This document shows, one piece after another, positions 1 through 5,183 of a stretch of DNA of 10,118 nt. Within the stretch, counting starts at the first letter, position 1, and each line of letters opens with the position of its first letter. A program made the translations under genes and the position numbers. Under the pieces are notes generated by a model. That model had not been told where the DNA came from and did not search any database. It was given only the letters and a program-made list of their open reading frames with translations. This DNA is from Treponema sp. (GTDB taxonomy: Bacteria > Spirochaetota > Spirochaetia > Treponematales > Breznakiellaceae): NCBI GenBank assembly GCA_031257595.1, contig JAIROH010000222.1, forward strand, positions 1 to 10,118. The letters run 5' to 3'.

Positions 1-2201
1 TCGTCGGATTCCCGGCGCAGTTCTTCAAGAAGTTCCGTTTCAAGATTGGACGAAAAGGGACGCTCGCCGGCGGGAAACCCGGCGAAAAGCCCCGCCGAAT
101 CGGGGTTAAGGGCAAGGCTTTCAAGCGTCGAGACAAGCGGAAAGTGGCCGGAAAAACCGAAGCGGTACACGGTGTACGACGACGCGCCCACGCCGGGGCA
201 TTTTTCAAACGCCCTGAAATCCGAACGGACGGGAGCCGGAGGACAAAAAAATTCAAAGAAACTTTTGCCCCAGTCTTCGCGGAGCCTTTTGTCGAGAAGA
301 ACCAGCGCGCCGCTGAATTTTTCCTCCGCTTCTTTTTCGGCAAGACTTTTCCCGGCCTTTCGGGGCAGAAGGGCTTTGATAAACGGCAAAAGTTTCGCTT
401 TTTCTTCGCTGTTTTCCAGGTTCCGCTTTTCTTCAATAAAAAAGAGGAACAGGGCAAAATCCAGGAGCATACAGACAGCCGGATCAATTTTTCCCGCCGT
501 TTCCTGCCTTTCGATTACCGAAGGAAGCCTGTCGAACAGAAAACCCAATGCCTGGCCCCCGATCCCGTAGATTACCGCGAAGTCAACAAGAAAACGGAAG
601 AGGAGATTTCCCAGAGCGGGACAGGACGCGTCGTATTCGTGAAAAAGTTCCCGCAGGGCAAGGAAACCGTTCATCGGTCCTTCGTGTCCCATCGAAAGAA
701 TAAGCTCCCGCGCGTAAACTTCTATGTAGTATTCAAGGCTGGCGTTCCGCCGGAATTCCGCGTCCTGACCCGGAGCGGCCGGTTCCGGCAGGATATAGTT
801 TCCCCGGCGGCACCGATCCCTCCAGTAAAAGAAAAAATCAAGCTGTTTTTTATCGAGCCGTTCAAACGCCGCCTCTCCCGATTCCGGCGGCGCGGCAAAG
901 GCCGGCTCTTTTTCGGGGAGATTTTCCGGCGAATTTTGTTCCGGCCGTTCCCTGTAGTACAAAGCCTGCTCGTCCCGGAAGTCCGGAACCCTGATTCCGG
1001 CAAACCTCGAATGTACCGCGAAGACCGCGCCGCCGGCCGCCTCCACGCGGCCCGCCTCCCATTGGGGAAGCAGGCCGAGGGCGGCGGCTTCTTCCCGGCT
1101 CAGGGGACCGGCGGAAATACGGGCTGTTTTGCACACCCGGCCGGGGCTAAACCGGGAGTTTCCGGCTTTGCCGGGGGCGGACTTTAACGGCAGGGGAGGG
1201 GGCTTTCCGCCGGGAGACGGGGGAACGAGGTTTCGGAACAGACGGTCTTCCGTTTCGCCGCCCGGTTTGAGAAAACCCGTCTGTTTAAGGAGGCTGCCCT
1301 TGAAGCCCCCTGAATCTTTACCGGCGATCACTATTCCCAGCCTGAGCCGCGCATCGATTTCCCCAAGCCGGACAAAGGCGGCCGGATCGGCGCGTTCGGT
1401 TTCAACGGCAAGAAGAATGTCGCAGCGGGCCTTGAGGGCTTTGGCATTCGGCGGCAGGGTTTCGTATAACACGATGCCCGTTCCGGTTATGCCGGCCGCA
1501 AGAATGTTTTCCCCGCCTTCGGCGTTGTCGAGCGGAATTTTTCCGGTTTCGGCGGGGGCAAACGGCAAAGCTTCGGGCAGCAGGGGCAGAAGGCTCTTTT
1601 CAAAAAAGGCCTTTTCCATAACGGCAAGTATCTTTCCGCCCGTTCCAAAATTTTCTTTATGGAGAAAACGGAGGCAGCCGGCAAGAAGGCCGCCGGGGTT
1701 TCCCCCCGCCGTTTCGCCGGGTATGACGCTTCCCCCGGAAAAGCCCCATGCCCGCAGGAATTCCAGATGAAAGTGAAACAGTGAGGAAAGATCGCCCCCG
1801 GCGCACCACAGGTCTTTTTCAAATTCAAGACCTGAAAAAAAATCCCGGGCGGAACAGGCGGGGAAAGAGGACGCTTCAAAAAAATGTTCCGGCTTTAACG
1901 GCAACGGCTTGATCGGTTCTCCGCCTGCATAACGGCCCAGCGGGCCGATCCCCAGCGCCGCGAGTTCTTCCCTGCCGAAGACGTTCCCGTCAGGCAGTTC
2001 CGCCCCGCCGGCAAAGTCCGGCCCGGCGCCCGGCGTTCCGGCCTTTCCCGTTCTTTTCAGCGCCTGTGACACCGCCAGGGCCGAGTAACGGTTTTTCCCG
2101 TCCCGGATAACCGGAAGCCCCCAGGCGGAACCCACGCCTTTTTCCATAACGGAAACGCAGTGAAGGATAAGTGAAGGCACGCCCCGGTTTGGGTTTCCCA
2201 T
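1..2201 (-). CDS. TerB-N domain protein with degenerate SNF2-like N-terminal region (3' end outside window)
   Basis: One uninterrupted minus-strand frame of 733 codons runs from ATG 2201 off the left edge, so the C-terminus is missing. Residues about 446-600 match the TerB N-terminal family by eye: FFFYWRDRCRRGNY (457-469), then EYYIEVYARELI (490-501), a GF..L..LF.EY stretch and a further helix ending FLVDFAVIYGI. TerB-N and TerB-C domains are known from ter-linked stress and DNA-processing systems, where a TerB-C domain often follows; here it could lie beyond the edge. Residues about 138-315 resemble the first lobe of a SNF2 ATPase without the catalytic motifs (see findings). Residues 316-445 are Pro/Gly/Glu-rich and probably a linker. 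No signal peptide is seen, so it is likely cytoplasmic. An alternative start is TTG 2207, which has better ribosome-site spacing; an in-frame TAA lies a few codons above. The gene follows the ABC ATPase by 57 bp and may be co-transcribed. The TerB-N call is fairly sure; the molecular function is unknown. Confidence 0.85.
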   Translation of the reverse strand, partial: MGNPNRGVPSLILHCVSVMEKGVGSAWGLPVIRDGKNRYSALAVSQALKRTGKAGTPGAGPDFAGGAELPDGNVFGREELAALGIGPLGRYAGGEPIKPLPLKPEHFFEASSFPACSARDFFSGLEFEKDLWCAGGDLSSLFHFHLEFLRAWGFSGGSVIPGETAGGNPGGLLAGCLRFLHKENFGTGGKILAVMEKAFFEKSLLPLLPEALPFAPAETGKIPLDNAEGGENILAAGITGTGIVLYETLPPNAKALKARCDILLAVETERADPAAFVRLGEIDARLRLGIVIAGKDSGGFKGSLLKQTGFLKPGGETEDRLFRNLVPPSPGGKPPPLPLKSAPGKAGNSRFSPGRVCKTARISAGPLSREEAAALGLLPQWEAGRVEAAGGAVFAVHSRFAGIRVPDFRDEQALYYRERPEQNSPENLPEKEPAFAAPPESGEAAFERLDKKQLDFFFYWRDRCRRGNYILPEPAAPGQDAEFRRNASLEYYIEVYARELILSMGHEGPMNGFLALRELFHEYDASCPALGNLLFRFLVDFAVIYGIGGQALGFLFDRLPSVIERQETAGKIDPAVCMLLDFALFLFFIEEKRNLENSEEKAKLLPFIKALLPRKAGKSLAEKEAEEKFSGALVLLDKRLREDWGKSFFEFFCPPAPVRSDFRAFEKCPGVGASSYTVYRFGFSGHFPLVSTLESLALNPDSAGLFAGFPAGERPFSSNLETELLEELRRESD

Positions 2202-2215
2202 TGCCAATGTGAAAT

Positions 2216-2220
2216 TCCTC
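2216..2220 (-). promoter_or_regulatory. Shine-Dalgarno site of the TerB-N gene (GAGGA)
   Basis: GAGGA lies 8 nt before an in-frame TTG (2207-2205) and 14 nt before the ATG at 2201. The spacing favours TTG as the real start, which would add two residues (Met-Ala). The codon type favours ATG. The choice stays open. Confidence 0.5.
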
Positions 2221-2258
2221 TTTCTTTACTCCCCGCGCTTTACTTCGCCTGCCGGCGG

Positions 2259-3065
2259 TCATCCTCCCAAAAGCATTTCGTCGTTACTGAGTTCTTTCTT
2301 CTTGATGTCTTTAAAACGCTGAATAATGTCGGTCGTGCTGAGCCTGGCTTTTTCGTCCGCCCCGATGTCGAGGATGATCTCCCCGCCGTCCATCATAAGG
2401 AGGCGGTTACCGGTTTCAAGGGCGTCCTTCATGTTGTGGGTAATCATCATTACCGTAAGCTTGTATTCACGCGCGAAACGCAGCGTAAGACGCATAACAA
2501 GTTCCGCGTTACGGGGATCCAGGGCGGCGGTATGCTCGTCAAGGAGAAGAAGACTCGGCCGGCTCATCACCGTCATAAGCAGGGTAAGGGCCTGCCTTTG
2601 GCCGCCTGAAAAAAGTTCCACGTTGTCGCCAAGCCTGTTTTCAAGCCCCATCCCCAGGGCGGAAAGTTCCGAGCGAAAACACTCCCGCGTTTCCCGGTTA
2701 AGGCTTATTTTAAGGCCCCGGTAGCCCTTGCGGCAGCTTATCATCATGTTATCTTCAAGGCTCATCCTGCCCGCGGTTCCCAAAAGCGGATTCTGGAAAA
2801 TCCGGCCTATGTAACGCGCCCGCAGGTATTCAGGCTCCCGGGTTATGTCCCTTTCCACGCCGTTTCCGGTTATAAATATCCGCCCGGAATGAAGGGGATA
2901 GGTTCCGGCGATGGCGTTGTAAAGGCTCGTCTTGCCCGCGCCGTTGGATCCGATGATCGTGATAAACTCGCCGCTTTTCACCGTAAGGGTAATGTTTTTG
3001 AGCGCTTCGTTTTCATCCGCGGAACCAAGGGCGAAGATCAGCGACAGGTTTTCAAGCCGTATCAC
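2259..3065 (-). CDS. ABC transporter ATP-binding protein (TrpZ-like)
   Basis: This 268-residue nucleotide-binding subunit powers import by the permease and binding protein encoded just upstream, acting on the inner face of the cytoplasmic membrane. Motifs are complete: Walker A GSNGAGKT (39-46), Q-loop FQNP around Q91, signature FSGGQRQ (152-158, with Phe in place of the usual Leu), Walker B LLLLDEH (172-178) with catalytic E177, D-loop ALDP (181-184) and switch His H210 (MITHN). Length is normal for a single ABC domain. The start is GTG 3065, overlapping the permease stop as GTGA, with a strong AGGAGG six bases upstream inside the permease. Gene order and permease type match the TrpXYZ-like (PF04392-associated) family. 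Some members take up tryptophan or related amino acids, but the substrate cannot be read from this sequence. Confidence 0.95.
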   Translation of the reverse strand: MIRLENLSLIFALGSADENEALKNITLTVKSGEFITIIGSNGAGKTSLYNAIAGTYPLHSGRIFITGNGVERDITREPEYLRARYIGRIFQNPLLGTAGRMSLEDNMMISCRKGYRGLKISLNRETRECFRSELSALGMGLENRLGDNVELFSGGQRQALTLLMTVMSRPSLLLLDEHTAALDPRNAELVMRLTLRFAREYKLTVMMITHNMKDALETGNRLLMMDGGEIILDIGADEKARLSTTDIIQRFKDIKKKELSNDEMLLGG

Positions 3066-4039
3066 AGGCCGCCTCCTTTTCCGTCTGCGCTTCCGTTTTC
3101 GGCTCCGTTTCCGCCGTCGGTTCTTCCGTTGATTTCCGGAGAGCCGGTCTTCCTGCGCCGCTTACGGGCGAAAAGCTGGTTTTTGGAAAGCACGATACAG
3201 AAGACGATCAAAAGCCCCGTTATCAGCTTAAAATCGTTGGGAGTCATGCGGATATGGTAGCCGTAGTCCCGGGCAAGGTACATCAACGCCCGGTAAATGA
3301 CCGAGCCCACAAGCACCCGCAGTGTCTGCAGGCCGATACGGTTTGAGCGGATGATAAGCTCCCCCAGCATAAGGGAAGCAAGTCCCGATACAATGATCCC
3401 CGTACCAAGACTGACGTCGGCAAAGCCCTGAAACATCGACGTAAGGGCCCCGGACACGGCTACCATGCCGTTGGAAAGGCATATCCCGCTTATTTTTATC
3501 ACGTCCGGGTTCATCCCCTGGGAAATGACAAGCTGGGGATTTGCCCCCAGGGCGCCCATCGTAAGGCCGTAATCGGTATGAAAGAAGATGTCCAAAAGAA
3601 ACTTTACAATCAGGGCCACGACAATACAGTACAAAGCGACGCCCCAAAGTCCGCCGATGGAAGACTCAAAAAAAGAACCGATCCGGTTAAACAGGGTGTC
3701 TACCCTGAGCAGCGAAAGATTCGCCCTGTTCGACATGATCCGCAGATTTATCGAATACAGCATGGTCATCGTAAGGATACCCGAAAGAAGATCCGGAACC
3801 TTGAGCCTGGTGTGGATAAAGGCCGTTACGGATCCCGCGGCGGCCCCGCCCATAAAGGCAATGACAAGACAGACCGGCGCCGGAAAGCCCTTCAATAAAA
3901 ATACCACCATCAGGGCCGAACCCAGGGGGAACGATCCGTCCACGGTCATGTCGGCAAAGTTCAGTACCCTGAATGTGGTAAAAACCCCCAGAACCATAAT
4001 GCCGTAGATAAAACCTTCTATGAGGATGCTTTCAGTCAT
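3062..4039 (-). CDS. ABC transporter permease (TrpY-like, branched-chain permease superfamily)
   Basis: This 325-residue integral membrane subunit forms the transport channel. Hydrophobic segments lie near residues 8-25, 38-75, 85-105, 133-155, 181-203, 213-230 and 272-288. The stretch GALGANPQLVISQGMNPDVI (162-181) is the cytoplasmic coupling region shared with branched-chain amino acid type permeases (PF02653); it is followed by a helix with SGAL. VLNFADMTVDGSFPLG (25-40) is typical of permeases paired with PF04392 binding proteins. Past the last membrane segment is a basic stretch RKRRRK (292-297) and then a Gly/Asn/Asp-rich tail to 325, which looks disordered. It starts 34 bp after the binding-protein gene with only a weak ribosome site (GGA, 14 nt away), so it may depend on upstream translation. 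Confidence 0.93.
   Translation of the reverse strand: MTESILIEGFIYGIMVLGVFTTFRVLNFADMTVDGSFPLGSALMVVFLLKGFPAPVCLVIAFMGGAAAGSVTAFIHTRLKVPDLLSGILTMTMLYSINLRIMSNRANLSLLRVDTLFNRIGSFFESSIGGLWGVALYCIVVALIVKFLLDIFFHTDYGLTMGALGANPQLVISQGMNPDVIKISGICLSNGMVAVSGALTSMFQGFADVSLGTGIIVSGLASLMLGELIIRSNRIGLQTLRVLVGSVIYRALMYLARDYGYHIRMTPNDFKLITGLLIVFCIVLSKNQLFARKRRRKTGSPEINGRTDGGNGAENGSADGKGGGL
3072..3077 (-). promoter_or_regulatory. Shine-Dalgarno site of the ABC ATPase gene, inside the permease
   Basis: AGGAGG sits 6 nt before the GTG start at 3065 and is made from the Lys-Gly-Gly codons near the end of the permease. It supports the GTG start. Together with the 4-bp GTGA overlap it suggests translational coupling of the two genes. 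Confidence 0.85.
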
Positions 4040-4073
4040 ACCGTGTTATTCTATCCGTACCGTTTTTTAGCGG

Positions 4074-5075
4074 CTACTTCTGGGTTAACTTTCCGTTTTC
4101 AAAGATCATGTTCGCCTGGTCCAGGTAGCGCTGGGGGATCGTGATCCCGCAGTTTCTGGCGGCGTCAAGATCAAAGAGCAGATCCGATTCGGAAGGATCG
4201 GTAAGGAACTTTACCGGGATATCCGCGGGTTTTTTGCCTTCCAGGATGTCGGCGACAATGTTGCCTGTGGCAAGGCCCGCTTTGTAGTAGTTAAAACCGC
4301 TGGCGATTACGGCGCCGCCTGTCATAACGCCCGTTACGTCTCCCGAAAAGATCGGTTTTTTCGCCGCCTCGAGAACCTGAATCAACGCGGGCAGGGCGGA
4401 ATACACGGTATTGTCCGTGGTCAGGTAGACGCCGTCCACCCGGTTTACAATAGCCTGGGCGGCCTGGCGGAGTTCCGCCGACGTGTTGATCGCCTGGCTG
4501 ACCAGGTTAAGGCCGTGTTTTTTGCAGCCTTCTTCCACCAGCGCCAGGGCGGAAATCGAATTAGCCTCGGAACTGGTGTAAATGTAACCGAGGGTCTTGA
4601 TGCCGGCGATTTCCTTGAAAAGCCCGATATGATCCACGGTGGGGATGGCGTCCGAAAGGCCGGTAACGTTTCCTTCGCCGCGGCTCAGCGTGGAGACCAG
4701 CCGCGCTTCCACGGGGTCGGTTACCGCGCTAAAGACTATGGGGATGTCCTTTATGGCGTTGGCCAGGGCTACCGCCGTCGGCGTGGCTATGCCTACGGCA
4801 ACGTTTACCCTGTCGTTCTTGAACTTTGCCGCTATCTGGGCCGCGGTATTGACATCGCCGTTGGCGTTTTGAAGGTCAAAACTCGCGTCGATCCCCCGTT
4901 GTTTCAGGGCGTCGATAACCCCCTGTTCACACGCGTCAAGGGCCTCGTGCTGGACGATTTTGGCAATGCCGATTTTGACTTGTCCGCTTCCCGAAGACGA
5001 TCCCTGGTTTTGGGGTCCCGCGAAAAGCGCCGCCCCGATTAAAAGGCAGATTAACGCCAGTCCTGTTTTTTTCAT
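4074..5075 (-). CDS. ABC transporter periplasmic substrate-binding protein (TrpX-like, PF04392 type)
   Basis: This 333-residue binding protein delivers substrate to the permease. Residues 1-19 form a signal peptide (MKK followed by a hydrophobic core), with likely signal peptidase I cleavage near LFA-GP (about 19/20). There is no cysteine at a lipobox position; the only Cys, C10, is in the hydrophobic core. A Gly/Ser/Gln linker (20-32) leads into two Rossmann-like lobes. Family landmarks are KIGIAKIVQHEALDACEQG (34-52), VGIATPTAVALANAIKDIP (PT motif), VFSAVTDPVEARLV, NVTGLSDAIP, and IFSGD with GAVIASG followed by NYYKAG. This pattern is typical of the family annotated as TrpX-like, in which tryptophan, tyrosine and other small ligands have been reported or proposed. 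The start ATG has an AAGGAGG five bases upstream. The gene opens a three-gene operon behind its own predicted promoter. The ligand is unknown. Confidence 0.95.
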   Translation of the reverse strand: MKKTGLALICLLIGAALFAGPQNQGSSSGSGQVKIGIAKIVQHEALDACEQGVIDALKQRGIDASFDLQNANGDVNTAAQIAAKFKNDRVNVAVGIATPTAVALANAIKDIPIVFSAVTDPVEARLVSTLSRGEGNVTGLSDAIPTVDHIGLFKEIAGIKTLGYIYTSSEANSISALALVEEGCKKHGLNLVSQAINTSAELRQAAQAIVNRVDGVYLTTDNTVYSALPALIQVLEAAKKPIFSGDVTGVMTGGAVIASGFNYYKAGLATGNIVADILEGKKPADIPVKFLTDPSESDLLFDLDAARNCGITIPQRYLDQANMIFENGKLTQK

Positions 5076-5080
5076 GTGTT

Positions 5081-5087
5081 CCTCCTT
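5081..5087 (-). promoter_or_regulatory. Strong Shine-Dalgarno site of the binding-protein gene (AAGGAGG)
   Basis: AAGGAGG, a near-perfect anti-16S match, lies 5 nt before ATG 5075. It is the strongest ribosome site in the window, which fits a binding protein needed in excess over its permease. Confidence 0.9.
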
Positions 5088-5102
5088 ATTATTGAGTACA
5101 TT

Positions 5103-5161
5103 GGTATAGTGCCGGCTTTTCTATCCGGCGTTTCTTTTTGTAGAAACAATAAAACTATACC
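5103..5161. repeat. 8-bp inverted repeat enclosing the leader hairpins
   Basis: GGTATAGT (minus strand, 5161-5154) and ACTATACC (5110-5103) are perfect inverted copies 43 bp apart. One arm contains the -10 box. In read-through RNA from recJ the arms would close a three-way junction around the two hairpins. As DNA they could be paired operator half-sites. Either role is inferred. Confidence 0.5.
5111..5147 (-). promoter_or_regulatory. Tandem hairpins at the 5' end of the ABC operon leader
   Basis: Read on the minus strand, GTTTCT-ACAAAA-AGAAAC (5147-5130; 6-bp stem, 6-nt loop) is followed with no gap by GCCGG-ATAGAAAAG-CCGGC (5129-5111; 5-bp stem, 9-nt loop). The first stem begins at the base predicted as +1 from the upstream promoter. 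No U-tract follows, so these are unlikely to be terminators. A 5'-terminal stem could protect the mRNA from decay. The whole leader would be about 72 nt. Confidence 0.55.
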
Positions 5162-5183
5162 GGTTTTTACGCTTTTTTGTCAA
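5154..5183 (-). promoter_or_regulatory. Predicted sigma-70 promoter for the ABC operon
   Basis: TTGACA (5183-5178, a perfect -35) and TATAGT (5159-5154, 5 of 6 for the -10) are separated by 18 bp. The -35 lies in the last codons of recJ and the -10 is 8 to 13 bases past its stop. Predicted transcription start is G at 5147, giving a leader of about 72 nt before ATG 5075. It would let the ABC genes be expressed separately from the recO-deoA-recJ run. Confidence 0.7.

Noticed and set aside
144..1187. A 347-codon plus-strand open frame.
   Set aside because: It is antisense to the TerB-N gene. Its product is basic, Phe/Arg/Pro-rich and matches nothing I know, while the minus strand shows clear TerB-N motifs in an unbroken frame.
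1..2201. Possible frameshifted or decayed gene region, because only short complete frames are seen.
   Set aside because: Reading the minus strand codon by codon gave one frame with no stop from 2201 to the left edge. It simply has no stop inside the window.
1990..2262. A 90-codon minus-strand frame starting right after GGGAGG at the end of the ABC ATPase gene.
   Set aside because: The ribosome site has no spacing before its ATG. The frame overlaps the TerB-N start in another phase, and the product is low-complexity Arg/Gly-rich sequence.
4515..5042. A 175-codon plus-strand frame opposite the binding-protein gene.
   Set aside because: It is a shadow of a well-recognised PF04392-type gene, with no plausible ribosome site or family.
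5111..5147. The leader hairpins as a rho-independent terminator for recJ.
   Set aside because: No U-run follows either stem on the minus strand, and both stems are short.
5130..5161. GTTTCTAC in the ABC leader resembles part of the purine riboswitch core.
   Set aside because: In the purine riboswitch that segment is an unpaired junction. Here it forms the 5' side of a hairpin, and the two loops are both A-rich and cannot kiss.
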